A DNA stretch of 64,000 nucleotides. Origin: Nodularia sp. NIES-3585 (GTDB lineage Bacteria; Cyanobacteriota; Cyanobacteriia; Cyanobacteriales; Nostocaceae). The stretch lies in NCBI RefSeq assembly GCF_002218065.1, contig NZ_BDUB01000001.1, forward strand, positions 4,683,118 through 4,747,117. Reading direction: 5' to 3'. How positions within the stretch are numbered: the stretch's first letter is position 1; every line of letters begins with the position of its first letter. A program made the position numbers and the translations under genes. The notes beneath the pieces are model-generated. The model had not been told where the DNA came from. It ran no database searches and saw nothing but the letters and a program-made list of their open reading frames with translations. This document shows positions 37,036 to 46,073 of the stretch, one piece after another.

Positions 37036-37071
37036 TGCTAACCTCAATTTTTTTTTAAATTGAGGTTAGCA
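37036..37071. other. Perfect 15-bp stem hairpin between ctaA and ctaC
   Basis: TGCTAACCTCAATTT, a six-T loop, then AAATTGAGGTTAGCA. It looks like an intrinsic terminator yet lies in the promoter region between divergent genes (ctaA start 36836, ctaC start 37243), so it may end a short RNA or be an operator. The rest of the gap shows no gene. Confidence 0.7.
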
Positions 37072-37242
37072 TTTATCTATACTATTGGCAGTATCCAATA
37101 AATCTCTTGTACCCAAAATTAGTAAATTAGTTAGAAAAATTAATAAAATCTTAAAACCATTAGAGTCCATGTTTTATTGCCTGCACTACCTTTAGTAAGT
37201 GAGTAGCATAGAGATAACGTAGTAAATTCATTTAAGTAAACC

Positions 37243-38343
37243 GTGAAGATTCCAAGTTCCATCTGGACATTACTAATTGGTGTCGTACTAACGCTTTTAA
37301 GCCTTTGGTACGGTCAAAATCACGGTCTGTTGCCAACAGCCGCCACAGACGAAGCCGTTCTAGTGGATGGTCTGTTTAACGCGATGATGATCGTTTCCAC
37401 AGGCATATTCTTGCTTGTCGAAGGTATTTTGATTTATTCGGCAATTAAATATCGTCGGCGGGCAGGTGATAACGAAGACGGGCCAGCAATTGAGGGCAAC
37501 GTACCTTTAGAAATCCTCTGGACGGCGATCCCAGCAATTATCGTTCTCGGTATTTCTGTTTATAGTTTTGAGGTGTACAACGACATCGGCGGCTTTGATC
37601 CTCATTCTGTCCATGAAGCCCCGATTGTTCAGGAATCTATGACAATGCCAGGGGCTGCAATTGCGGCAACTTTAAGCGATACCCCACCCAGCACCAGCCC
37701 CAACCTCAATCAGGAAAAGTCTGATGAGGCTATGCAAGACCCAGCAACCGCAGCAGTTCGTAATGCTGACCAAATTCCCCAAAAACGCAATGCTCCTGGC
37801 GTAGGTAGTGTGGCTCCCACAATTGGGGGTAGTCCCGAAAGAGCAGGTTTACCACCAGAATTAAGAGTTAATGTCACTGGTTTACAATACGCGTGGCTGT
37901 TCACTTATCCTGATACAGGCATCACGACAGGTGAGCTACACGTTCCCGTTGGTCGGGAAGTCCAAATCAATATGACAGCCAATGATGTCATCCATGCTTT
38001 TTGGGTTCCAGAATTCCGCTTGAAACAAGATGCTATCCCTGGTAGACAAAGCGAGATTCGGTTCACCCCCAGATTAGCTGGTACTTACGACCTCATTTGT
38101 GCTGAACTTTGTGGTCCTTACCACGGAGCAATGAACACAAAAGTCGTGGTAGAAGAAACCCAAGAAGCTTATGATGCTTGGATGGAAGAACAATTAGTTG
38201 CTAGCAGCGAAACTCTCAATCAAGCCGTTGCGGTTAATCCTACGGATTTATCCCCAGATGAATTTCTAACTCATTACACTAAGGAGATGGGGATTCAACC
38301 AGAAATAATTAATCAAGTCCACACTGCTCATCATCATCAGTGA
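37243..38343 (+). CDS. ctaC: Cytochrome c oxidase subunit II
   Basis: Carries the CuA centre that takes electrons from cytochrome c or plastocyanin. 366 residues with three N-terminal hydrophobic segments, of which the first may be a signal anchor, then the cupredoxin domain. CuA ligands are visible: HAFWVPEF (His) and CAELCGPYHGAM (two Cys, His, Met). An unusual Pro/Ala/Asn-rich linker of about 75 residues separates the last membrane segment from the cupredoxin part, and the tail ends in HHH. The GTG start fits the MKIPSSIW signal segment. First gene of ctaCDE; 42 bp before ctaD. Confidence 0.95.
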   Translation: MKIPSSIWTLLIGVVLTLLSLWYGQNHGLLPTAATDEAVLVDGLFNAMMIVSTGIFLLVEGILIYSAIKYRRRAGDNEDGPAIEGNVPLEILWTAIPAIIVLGISVYSFEVYNDIGGFDPHSVHEAPIVQESMTMPGAAIAATLSDTPPSTSPNLNQEKSDEAMQDPATAAVRNADQIPQKRNAPGVGSVAPTIGGSPERAGLPPELRVNVTGLQYAWLFTYPDTGITTGELHVPVGREVQINMTANDVIHAFWVPEFRLKQDAIPGRQSEIRFTPRLAGTYDLICAELCGPYHGAMNTKVVVEETQEAYDAWMEEQLVASSETLNQAVAVNPTDLSPDEFLTHYTKEMGIQPEIINQVHTAHHHQ

Positions 38344-38385
38344 ACAGGCTGATAACTGATAACTGTTAACTGATAACTAACTCCT

Positions 38386-40080
38386 ATGACACAAGCTCAG
38401 TTAGAAAAAACTGCAAATAACCCGCCTCATATAGAAGAACCAGAAGAAAGACATTGGCGAGACTTTTTTGGTTTCAGCACCGACCATAAGGTGATTGGGA
38501 TTCAATATCTGGTTACTTCGTTTATTTTCTACTGCATTGGCGGCGTAATGGCTGACTTGGTGCGTACAGAATTACGCACCCCAGAAGTAGATTTTGTTAG
38601 TCCAGAAATTTATAACAGTCTATTTACACTGCACGCCACAATCATGATTTTTTTGTGGATTGTGCCAGCCGGGGCTGGATTTGCTAACTATCTGATTCCC
38701 CTGATGATTGGGGCGAGAGATATGGCATTTCCTCGCTTGAATGCTGTGGCTTTTTGGATGATTCCTCCAGCCGGGATTTTGCTCATTGCTAGTTTAGCTC
38801 TGGGTGATGCGCCTGATGCTGGTTGGACTTCCTATCCTCCTTTGAGCTTGGTAACAGGTCAAGTGGGTCAGGGAATTTGGATTATGAGTGTCCTGCTGTT
38901 GGGTACATCGTCGATTTTGGGAGCGATTAACTTTTTAGTGACGATTCTCAAGATGCGTGTTCCCAGTATGGGCGTTCACCAAATGCCTTTGTTTTGTTGG
39001 TCGATGTTGGCAACTTCGGCTCTGGTATTGATATCTACACCAGTATTAGCAGGGGCGCTGATTCTCCTGGGCTTTGACTTATTAGCCGGGACAACATTTT
39101 TTAACCCTACTGGCGGGGGTGACCCGGTGGTTTACCAGCATATGTTCTGGTTTTATTCCCACCCAGCGGTATATATCATGATTTTGCCTTTCTTTGGGGC
39201 AATTTCGGAAATTTTGCCAGTTCATGCCCGTAAACCGATTTTTGGCTATAAAGCGATCGCCTATTCATCTCTAGCGATCAGTTTCTTAGGGCTAATCGTC
39301 TGGGCGCACCATATGTTTACCAGTGGTGTCCCCGGTTGGTTACGAATGTTTTTTATGATCACTACCATGATCATTGCTGTACCCACAGGAATTAAAATTT
39401 TTGGTTGGTTAGCAACTATCTGGGGTGGCAAAATCAGCCTGAATAGTCCGATGATTTTTGCGATGGGCTTCTTAGGAACCTTCGTAATTGGCGGGATCAG
39501 TGGTGTCATGTTAGCCGCAGTCCCCTTTGATATTCACGTTCATGATACATATTTTGTAGTCGCACACCTGCACTACGTCTTGTTTGGTGGTAGCGTCTTA
39601 GGTATTTTTGCCGCTATTTACCACTGGTTCCCGAAAATGACCGGACGGATGATGAATGAATTTTGGGGTAAAGTTCATGCTGTGTTAACCATTGTGGGTC
39701 TGAATATGACCTTCTTACCCATGCACAAGCTAGGGCTGATGGGGATGAACCGCCGAATTGCCCAATATGACCCCAAATTCACCTCATTGAATGAAATCTG
39801 CACCTACGGATCATATATTCTGGCGATTTCCACATTACCTTTTATCATCAATGCTGTTTGGAGTTGGTGGTATGGACCAAAAGCTGGTAATAATCCTTGG
39901 CGGGGACTCACCTTAGAATGGATGACTACCTCACCACCAGAAATTGAGAATTTTGAGAAACTCCCAGTTTTGGCGACAGGCCCTTATGACTATGGCGTAA
40001 GAGAGAAAGAAGTAGATATTCAGGCGGTTTTAAATATCGAACCTGGTGAACCATACCCAACTATTGAGTCTGGCGTTTAA
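38386..40080 (+). CDS. ctaD: Cytochrome c oxidase subunit I
   Basis: Catalytic subunit with low-spin heme a and the heme a3-CuB oxygen-reducing site. 564 residues, twelve membrane helices. Motifs: WFYSHPAVYIMILP (His-Tyr crosslink), WAHHMFTSG (two CuB His), and HDTYFVVAHLHYVLFGG (heme ligands). The K and D channel residues appear conserved, so it is an A-type aa3 oxidase. Between ctaC and ctaE in one direction. Confidence 0.97.
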   Translation: MTQAQLEKTANNPPHIEEPEERHWRDFFGFSTDHKVIGIQYLVTSFIFYCIGGVMADLVRTELRTPEVDFVSPEIYNSLFTLHATIMIFLWIVPAGAGFANYLIPLMIGARDMAFPRLNAVAFWMIPPAGILLIASLALGDAPDAGWTSYPPLSLVTGQVGQGIWIMSVLLLGTSSILGAINFLVTILKMRVPSMGVHQMPLFCWSMLATSALVLISTPVLAGALILLGFDLLAGTTFFNPTGGGDPVVYQHMFWFYSHPAVYIMILPFFGAISEILPVHARKPIFGYKAIAYSSLAISFLGLIVWAHHMFTSGVPGWLRMFFMITTMIIAVPTGIKIFGWLATIWGGKISLNSPMIFAMGFLGTFVIGGISGVMLAAVPFDIHVHDTYFVVAHLHYVLFGGSVLGIFAAIYHWFPKMTGRMMNEFWGKVHAVLTIVGLNMTFLPMHKLGLMGMNRRIAQYDPKFTSLNEICTYGSYILAISTLPFIINAVWSWWYGPKAGNNPWRGLTLEWMTTSPPEIENFEKLPVLATGPYDYGVREKEVDIQAVLNIEPGEPYPTIESGV

Positions 40081-40082
40081 GA

Positions 40083-40238
40083 GGGAGTAGGGAGTAGGGA
40101 GTAGGGAGCAAGAATTTTAGATTTTAGATTTTAGATTTTGGATTGGAGTGTAATCTAAAATTTCTTTCTCTAAAATCCAAAATTGATTTCCCAATTCCCG
40201 ATTCCCAATTCCCAATTCCCCATTCCCCATTCCCCAAT
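40083..40238. repeat. Three heptamer repeat arrays between ctaD and ctaE
   Basis: GGGAGTA x3 plus a variant (40083-40110), ATTTTAG x3 plus a variant (40114-40141), and CCCAATT/CCCGATT/CCCCATT units (about 40189-40238). They fill most of the 186-bp intercistronic gap. Confidence 0.8.
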
Positions 40239-40266
40239 TCCGATTACAATACATTTTTAAAGATTC

Positions 40267-40887
40267 ATGCAAAGTCAAATAATTGACCCAGCGAAAACTG
40301 AACTGAATCATCATGCTGCAACAGCAGATGCTCATCACGAAGAACATCCAGACTTGCGTCTGTTTGGGCTAGTGGTATTTCTCATCGCTGAAGGAATGAT
40401 TTTTCTGGGGATGTTCGGAGCTTATTTAGCTTTCCGTGCTACCTTACCTGCATGGCCTCCAGAAGGCACGCCAGAATTAGAACTATTGCTACCCGGAGTC
40501 AATACTATCAATCTGATTGCTAGTAGCTTTGTCATGCACAATGCTGATACGGCTATCAAAAAGAATGATGCCAAGGGTATGCAAATTTGGTTGACAATTA
40601 CGGCGTTGATGGGTGCTACCTTCTTGGTGGGTCAGGTTTATGAATATGCTCACCTGGAATTTGGTCTGACTACCAATTTGTTTGCTAGTTCATTTTATGT
40701 TTTAACTGGCTTCCACGGTCTGCACGTGACTATCGGCGTTTTGGCCATTGTGGCTGTATTGTGGCGATCGCGCGTTCCCGGTCATTACAGTAACGAAAAG
40801 CACTTCGGTATCGAAGCTGCTGAAATCTATTGGCACTTTGTTGACGTAATTTGGATTATTTTATTCGGATTACTGTATTTACTTTGA
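40267..40887 (+). CDS. ctaE: Cytochrome c oxidase subunit III
   Basis: 206 residues, five-helix bacterial form of subunit III, which stabilises the oxidase. Family markers: EGMIFLGMFGAYLAFR, FHGLHVTIGVLAI and EIYWHFVDVIWIILF. It ends the ctaCDE operon and is followed by a terminator. Confidence 0.95.
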   Translation: MQSQIIDPAKTELNHHAATADAHHEEHPDLRLFGLVVFLIAEGMIFLGMFGAYLAFRATLPAWPPEGTPELELLLPGVNTINLIASSFVMHNADTAIKKNDAKGMQIWLTITALMGATFLVGQVYEYAHLEFGLTTNLFASSFYVLTGFHGLHVTIGVLAIVAVLWRSRVPGHYSNEKHFGIEAAEIYWHFVDVIWIILFGLLYLL

Positions 40888-40930
40888 GTATTAATTATTA
40901 GTTGTTCACTCCACGCGAATAACTAAAATC

Positions 40931-40953
40931 AGCCTCCATCCGGGGGCTTTTTT
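40931..40953 (+). terminator. Rho-independent terminator of the cox operon
   Basis: AGCCTCC-ATCC-GGGGGCT with one wobble pair, followed directly by TTTTT, 43 bp after the ctaE stop. Confidence 0.75.
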
Positions 40954-40980
40954 CATGGAGTTTAATTTAAATAAATTCAA

Positions 40981-41041
40981 ATCTTGTGGGATGGGCATCT
41001 TGCCCGCCCATTTTATGCAAGTTAAATATGGAACACCTTAG
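40981..41041. repeat. Dispersed intergenic repeat, copy 2
   Basis: Aligns with 27609-27670 after psbX (shared GGCATCTTGCC and AAGTTAAAT). The rest of the ctaE-DUF4168 gap (40888-41345) contains the cox terminator and otherwise nothing I recognise. Confidence 0.55.
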
Positions 41042-41345
41042 GAAAGAAGCACGTTGGGATAAATCCTACCGTGAGAGCCGCACAAGCGCCAAGTAAACTG
41101 ACGTTTCATATTCCCCAGAAAAGACCTTTCTCTGTCATGTTGCAGAAATAAATAAAGTTGTATTAAGCTAGGCAGGAACTGATGTAAATGATGTACACGA
41201 AGGTCTTCAGACATCAGTCATACCATGTGTTTGCTATCACATCAATTGCTCAATACATCTGGGAAGAAAAACCCAACAAGCTTAATTTCTTGAAACCAGT
41301 TCCCTTGCGTTAGTAAGGTAAGTAATTTCTACGGAGGAAGTCTGT

Positions 41346-41864
41346 ATGTTAAAGCAACTTTTGAAAGGTAGCGCTGTTTTCGTTCTTTTATGGGCAGGCA
41401 ATTTTTCAGCTCTAGCACAAGCCCCAGAATCAAAACCTCAAACTCAACTGTCTCAAGTTCCAGTATCTCCAGGACAAACTACTGTGAGCCAAGAAGAACT
41501 GCAACAATTTGCCAGCGTTATTCCCAGTTTGCAGGAAATTGGTCAAGCATCTCAGCAGAGAGCCGTACAAGTTATTGAACAATCACCTCTTAGCGTAGAG
41601 AGATTTCAAGAGCTTTCCGGCGGACCGCAGTCACCTGGGGCTGAACCCTCTCCACCAGCTGCACCAGCAAGTCCAGAAGAGGAACAGACTTTTAACCAAG
41701 TAGCCTCAGAAGTTCAGTTAATCCAACAGGAAACTCTGTCTCAACAGGAAGAAGCCGTGCGGGCTGGGGGCTTAGAGCCAAACCGCTTCAATGAGATATT
41801 GGCCGCAATTCAGCAAGATCCGGCTTTGCAACAGCAGGTACAGCAGCTGATTCAGAGCAATTAG
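41346..41864 (+). CDS. DUF4168 domain secreted protein
   Basis: 172 residues with a signal peptide (LLKGSAVFVLLWAGNFSALA, cleavage after ALA), a Gln/Pro-rich segment and a C-terminal helical region that fits DUF4168 (LEPNRFNEILAAIQQDPALQ). A good GGAGG lies 10 bp before the ATG. Function unknown; the family is periplasmic. Convergent with the WD40 gene. Confidence 0.75.
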   Translation: MLKQLLKGSAVFVLLWAGNFSALAQAPESKPQTQLSQVPVSPGQTTVSQEELQQFASVIPSLQEIGQASQQRAVQVIEQSPLSVERFQELSGGPQSPGAEPSPPAAPASPEEEQTFNQVASEVQLIQQETLSQQEEAVRAGGLEPNRFNEILAAIQQDPALQQQVQQLIQSN

Positions 41865-41882
41865 CGAAGTTTAGCTAAAAAT

Positions 41883-41945
41883 TGTAGGGTGGGTGATGCT
41901 GTCACCTTAGCGCAGCCATGCGCCTAGGGCTATACCCACCCTACA
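41883..41945. terminator. Long hairpin between convergent genes
   Basis: TGTAGGGTGGGT (41883-41894) and its exact complement (41934-41945) form a 12-bp stem enclosing about 39 bp. It lies between the DUF4168 and WD40 stops. TAGGGTGGGT is a common Nostoc repeat motif. Confidence 0.6.
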
Positions 41946-41951
41946 CAATAG

Positions 41952-43043
41952 CTAATTGCTGCGGCTGGGTGCGTAGCTTGCCGCTGTAGGCATCGCCCAA
42001 ATATTCACTTTGCCATCAAAACTACCACTGGCGAGGGTTTGACCATCTGGACTAAAGGCGATCGCACTTACCCAATCTGAAGTCCCCATCAGTGTATTTA
42101 CTAACTCTCCTGTAGTTAAATTCCACATTTTTACTCCATCTCTGCCAGCACTAGCTAAAGTTCGTCCATCGGGATTGATGGCGATCGCATTCACCCAATT
42201 ATTGTGTCCTGTGAGGGTACGAACTGGCTGGCTAGAATTCAGATTCCAAACTTTAATTGTGCGATCGCGGCTAGCAGTAACGACATTTGACCCGTCTGGC
42301 GTGAAAGCTATGGTAGTAACTATCTGGGAATGTCCAGTAAATTCACGGATTAATTCACCAGTCTTTAAGTTCCACAGCTTAATGATACCTTTGTTATCAC
42401 CACTAGCTACAGTCTGACCATCAGGACTCATTGCCAGTGTATGTATAGAATTATCAAAACGGACTAAGGTAGCCAGTGGACGCTGCTGTAACAAATCCCA
42501 CATCCGAATCCCGTCTAAAGCACCACTAACCAGCACTCGACTATCGGGAGATACAGCTAAAGACATCACATTACTGCCATGTCCCACAAAAGAACGAGTA
42601 AACTTATTATTTCTCAGATTCCAAAGATTAATAGTATTATCACTGCTACAGCTAATTAAAGTTTGACCATCTGGTGAAATTGCTAAAGACCGCACCCCAG
42701 TTGTGTGCGTTTTGCTAATCCGCGCCACTCTTTTACCAGTTACGGGATTCCACAATTGAATTGTGCCATCATTTTCAGCACCACCACTGGCCAGAACTTG
42801 GCTATTGGGACTAAAGGCTAGAGATTTAACGTTTCCTCTATGTTCAGAGAGAGTGTAAAGCAGTTGAGGATTGGTAACCGCAGTTCTGATTTGAGAGTTT
42901 GGTTTTAGTTCAACAGCAGCATGAACAGCGCGAATGTTTGACCCTTGCCAAATAGTTAGCGGCAGAGCGATCGCTGCTATCAATGCCATACTAATGTACG
43001 GATGCAGTACAGAATTGTTCCCAGTTCTTCCCTCACTCCTCAC
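41952..43043 (-). CDS. WD40 repeat protein with N-terminal membrane anchor
   Basis: 363 residues: an N-terminal hydrophobic segment (ISMALIAAIALPLTIW) and seven WD40 repeats (for example SLAFSPNSQVLASGG, SLAISPDGQTLISCSSD, TIAFTPDGSNVVTASRD), enough for one complete propeller. Repeats lie on the outside of the cytoplasmic membrane if the segment is a signal anchor. Role is probably protein-protein scaffolding; partner unknown. Confidence 0.85.
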   Translation of the reverse strand: MRSEGRTGNNSVLHPYISMALIAAIALPLTIWQGSNIRAVHAAVELKPNSQIRTAVTNPQLLYTLSEHRGNVKSLAFSPNSQVLASGGAENDGTIQLWNPVTGKRVARISKTHTTGVRSLAISPDGQTLISCSSDNTINLWNLRNNKFTRSFVGHGSNVMSLAVSPDSRVLVSGALDGIRMWDLLQQRPLATLVRFDNSIHTLAMSPDGQTVASGDNKGIIKLWNLKTGELIREFTGHSQIVTTIAFTPDGSNVVTASRDRTIKVWNLNSSQPVRTLTGHNNWVNAIAINPDGRTLASAGRDGVKMWNLTTGELVNTLMGTSDWVSAIAFSPDGQTLASGSFDGKVNIWAMPTAASYAPSRSN

Positions 43044-43129
43044 TATTTTGCCTCACTTTTAGGATATTTTTGTCTATTTGAGTCAGGATTTGTGCAGATG
43101 CAATTGCTCACCTCACTACTTAGCACTTT

Positions 43130-43426
43130 TCATCGTCGTGGTTTTTTCTTAGAAATAGTCAGAATTGGCAGAGTATTACTAGATGATTGGGGAGGCAAGT
43201 AATGTTGTATTACAGGCTCTTCTGCTAGGGGTCGCCGTTGCTGGATACGCCACAACTTAAAAGCTAGGCTAATCCCCGCTGTCCCCAAACCGACAGCAAA
43301 TAATGACCAACTATCATTCAGTCCTCCAATCAAGGTATCTACCACGCCTACTGTCATCAATACGCTGATTATGGGATCTCTTCTGTAGACTGACTTTAAA
43401 AAACGAGGTAATACAGCATTCATCAC
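43130..43426 (-). CDS. Small membrane protein of unknown function
   Basis: 98 residues with two weak hydrophobic segments (PIISVLMTVGVVDTLIGGL and WSLFAVGLGTAGISLAFKL) and a basic C-terminal tail ending KKKPRR. It resembles cyanobacterial conserved hypothetical proteins but I cannot name a family. Coding is suggested by the membrane pattern and the ATG-preceded start. Confidence 0.6.
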   Translation of the reverse strand: MMNAVLPRFLKSVYRRDPIISVLMTVGVVDTLIGGLNDSWSLFAVGLGTAGISLAFKLWRIQQRRPLAEEPVIQHYLPPQSSSNTLPILTISKKKPRR

Positions 43427-43674
43427 GGCTTGGTTTGTCCAGACTACCTTATGTGTAACTTGATAGAGAATACCTCACACTTTAACTGCTACTTTGACGA
43501 TATGCATCTAAATAACTAGAATTTTCTACAAGCCAAAAAAGTTTAGTGATTAAACATCTTACAGGTTTTATTTGCCAGCAAGTTTAAAATCATACCAACA
43601 CTTTTTTGTGTGGCTCTGGGTCATCAGCGGCAAGTCGTGTAAGGGAGTTCGCTATTAGGTATTGATACGGTTAA

Positions 43675-43699
43675 AACCAGCTAGTTGTTCCAGCTGGTT
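43675..43699 (-). terminator. Hairpin downstream of the HLIP gene
   Basis: AACCAGCT-AGTTGTTCC-AGCTGGTT, 8-bp stem, 55 bp after the HLIP stop; only a short T run follows on the minus strand. The rest of 43427-43753 has no gene. Confidence 0.45.
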
Positions 43700-43753
43700 C
43701 AAACACTTCTAATTACTAGCTTACAACTTCAAGTTTTATGCTTGTTAACAGCA

Positions 43754-43924
43754 CTATTTTAGGCCTAGCCATGATAGCACACCTTGATTAGTGAAGTACT
43801 CAATAACCACGGTCAATAAAAAGCCAACCATTGCCGCTCGACCGTTCAAGCGTTCAGCATATTCATTAAAGCCAAATTTTGGATCTTCCAATTTGGGCGT
43901 AATTGTTGGTTGTGATTGTGTCAT
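43754..43924 (-). CDS. High light-inducible protein (HLIP)
   Basis: 56 residues, one chlorophyll a/b-binding helix with the hallmark ERLNGRAAMVGFLLTVVIEY. HLIPs bind pigment and protect photosystems or chlorophyll synthesis in high light. Start taken at MTQSQPTITPK (43924) instead of a longer frame, as HLIPs usually have a short tail before the helix. Confidence 0.9.
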   Translation of the reverse strand: MTQSQPTITPKLEDPKFGFNEYAERLNGRAAMVGFLLTVVIEYFTNQGVLSWLGLK

Positions 43925-44535
43925 TTTCCAGGAACCTCTTTTTGGCAAACGGGACTTAAAACAGTGAACAGTAAACAATTATCAAGGTTTCAGATGGCAT
44001 TGAAAACCAGACTGAAACAAACTTCTGTCAAACAATTTTAGATTTTGGATTTTAGATTTTAGATTGACTGCACCCATAAAGGGATGCAGGTTGGGGATTT
44101 TGGATTGACGTTAGCGAAGCGTACGCAGCGCAGCGAGTATTTTAGATTTGTTCCACCCACCAGGGGTGGGGCTTGTACCAAAAATCATCCAAAATCCAAA
44201 ATTTCAAATCTAAAATTCGGAGGGTCAAAAGTTTGAGAGTATGAATCCCAAATTGATTATTGGTAACTGAGCAGGGCGATGGCGGGGCTTGAATAGCAGC
44301 ATCTCTAAGAGAGTCGGCTACAGCCTCCAAAAAAAACCCTACCAACACCATCTTAACAATTTGTAATTATTTTTTATATATTGTAGAAATACTGGGGCAA
44401 TAGTCAAGGGTAGGAGTTTGATAACTTGCTAGTGGGATTAAAAAAACTAGGTTAGTAGTTAGTTATCCCGAATACGGAAGTGCAAGTCGGATACTGTCAG
44501 GGTAAAGTTAAATAAAAAATCATTAGAGGCGGAAC
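43925..44535. other. Repeat-rich gap between HLIP gene and ald
   Basis: Contains ATTTTAG-type heptamers (about 44036-44065), a 40-bp dispersed repeat (44109-44148), a CACCCACCAGGGGTG hairpin near 44155, and an inverted ATTTTAGATTTG/CAAATCTAAAAT pair. A minus-strand frame at 44142-44351 is made of repeats and is not a gene. Confidence 0.6.
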
Positions 44536-45627
44536 ATGGAAATCGGCGTTCCTAGGGAGTCTAAGGATCAGGAGTTTCGGGTAGGGTTGAGTCCTTCTAG
44601 CGTGCGGGTGCTGCGGGAAAATGGTCATGCCATTTTTGTTGAGACTCAAGCAGGTAATGGTGCGGGATTTACAGACGAGGACTATCAAGAAGCTGGGGCT
44701 GAAATTGTCTCTAAACCTGAATTAACTTGGAATCGGGAGCTAGTTGTCAAAGTCAAAGAACCTTTAACAAGTGAGTATAAGTTTTTACAAAAAGAGCAAA
44801 TTTTATTTACTTATCTGCATTTGGCCGCTGATCGGAAATTAACCGAACATTTAATTGATTGTGGCACTTGTGCGATCGCCTACGAAACCGTAGAACAACC
44901 CGGTGCTAACAAACTACCACTGCTGAGTCCCATGAGCATTATTGCAGGTAGGCTAGCAGTACAATTTGGAGCCAGATTTCTAGAACGCCAACAAGGTGGT
45001 AGAGGAGTTCTCTTAGGTGGTGTCCCTGGAGTCAAAGCCGGAAAAGTCGTAATTTTAGGCGGCGGCGTTGTCGGTACAGAAGCCGCTAAAATTGCCGTAG
45101 GTATGGGTGCATCCGTGCAAATCTTAGATGTGAGTGTCGAGCGCTTATCTTACCTAGAAACCCTATTTGGTTCTAGAGTCGAATTACTTTACAGTAATTC
45201 TGCTCATATCGAAGCCGCTATCAAAGAAGCCGACTTACTAATTGGTGCAGTTTTAGTCCCAGGACGTAGAGCGCCCATATTAGTATCCCGTGAATTGGTC
45301 AAACAAATGCATCCCGGCTCAGTCATCGTAGATGTAGCCGTTGATCAGGGCGGTTGTGTGGAAACACTACACGTAACATCACATACAAATCCTGTATATG
45401 TTGAAGAAGGTGTAGTACATTATGGTGTTCCTAATATGCCAGGTGCAGTACCTTGGACAGCAACTCAGGCACTCAATAATAGTACATTACCTTACGTTGT
45501 GCAGTTAGCAAATCTAGGCATCAAAGCATTAGAGGTTAATCCAGCATTAGCTAAAGGCTTGAATGTCCAAAATCATCGCTTAGTACATCCGGCTGTACAA
45601 GAGGTTTTCCCAGATTTAGTCAGTTAA
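44536..45627 (+). CDS. ald: Alanine dehydrogenase
   Basis: NAD-dependent interconversion of L-alanine and pyruvate plus ammonia. 363 residues, the usual size. N-terminal EIGVPRESKDQEFRVGLSPS, substrate/catalytic region FTYLHLAADRKL, and nucleotide-binding VVILGGGVVGTEAAKIAVGM. In heterocystous cyanobacteria Ald is needed for alanine breakdown during diazotrophic growth. Start at ATG with GAGGCGG upstream. Confidence 0.95.
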   Translation: MEIGVPRESKDQEFRVGLSPSSVRVLRENGHAIFVETQAGNGAGFTDEDYQEAGAEIVSKPELTWNRELVVKVKEPLTSEYKFLQKEQILFTYLHLAADRKLTEHLIDCGTCAIAYETVEQPGANKLPLLSPMSIIAGRLAVQFGARFLERQQGGRGVLLGGVPGVKAGKVVILGGGVVGTEAAKIAVGMGASVQILDVSVERLSYLETLFGSRVELLYSNSAHIEAAIKEADLLIGAVLVPGRRAPILVSRELVKQMHPGSVIVDVAVDQGGCVETLHVTSHTNPVYVEEGVVHYGVPNMPGAVPWTATQALNNSTLPYVVQLANLGIKALEVNPALAKGLNVQNHRLVHPAVQEVFPDLVS

Positions 45628-45670
45628 TGTTACAGGGTATTAGGTAAGTAAACATTAATAGATAAAAGCT

Positions 45671-45706
45671 TGTAGTAAGTGTTTTAAAAGTAAAGCACTT
45701 ACTACA
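45671..45706. terminator. Hairpin downstream of ald
   Basis: TGTAGTAAGTG and CACTTACTACA form a perfect 11-bp stem with a loop of 14 bases between ald and the convergent hypothetical gene. Confidence 0.65.
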
Positions 45707-45753
45707 GAAGGTAAATTTGTTTAACCTAATAATTACAGAGTTTAACTAAAGCT

Positions 45754-46032
45754 TCATGAAGAACGACAAAAATCATAGAGATAGTTATAAAGTTCCCGAA
45801 ATAAGGGACATTTCTTTTGAACTACATCGGGGTCTATATCAGCTAATAACGCAGGTGTATGTAAACCTTTAGAAAAGCGGGTTAAACTGCTATCAAATTC
45901 ATCTATAACACTAGAATCTACTAGCGCCTGTGATAATTTTTCTAGACAACAACCTCTTTCATTATCGTACTCACTAAATGACTCTGGGGTATCAAAAGGA
46001 ATACTTTTTTCTGTACTCAACCACTGACACAT
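45754..46032 (-). CDS. Hypothetical protein, next to an IS insertion
   Basis: 92 residues from MCQWLSTEKS. The frame stays open for 13 further codons upstream (VAKHPDFKGR...) until the IS, after which the other flank gives a stop in frame. So either the gene is short and intact with the IS in its upstream region, or it is the truncated end of a longer gene. Acidic, soluble; no family recognised. Confidence 0.5.
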   Translation of the reverse strand: MCQWLSTEKSIPFDTPESFSEYDNERGCCLEKLSQALVDSSVIDEFDSSLTRFSKGLHTPALLADIDPDVVQKKCPLFRELYNYLYDFCRSS

Positions 46033-46073
46033 ACGCTGGTGTCTGCCTTTAAAATCAGGATGTTTTGCTACTA

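Noticed and set aside
44142-44351. 69-codon minus-strand frame upstream of ald
   Set aside because: Most of it is made of dispersed repeats; no start context or protein character.
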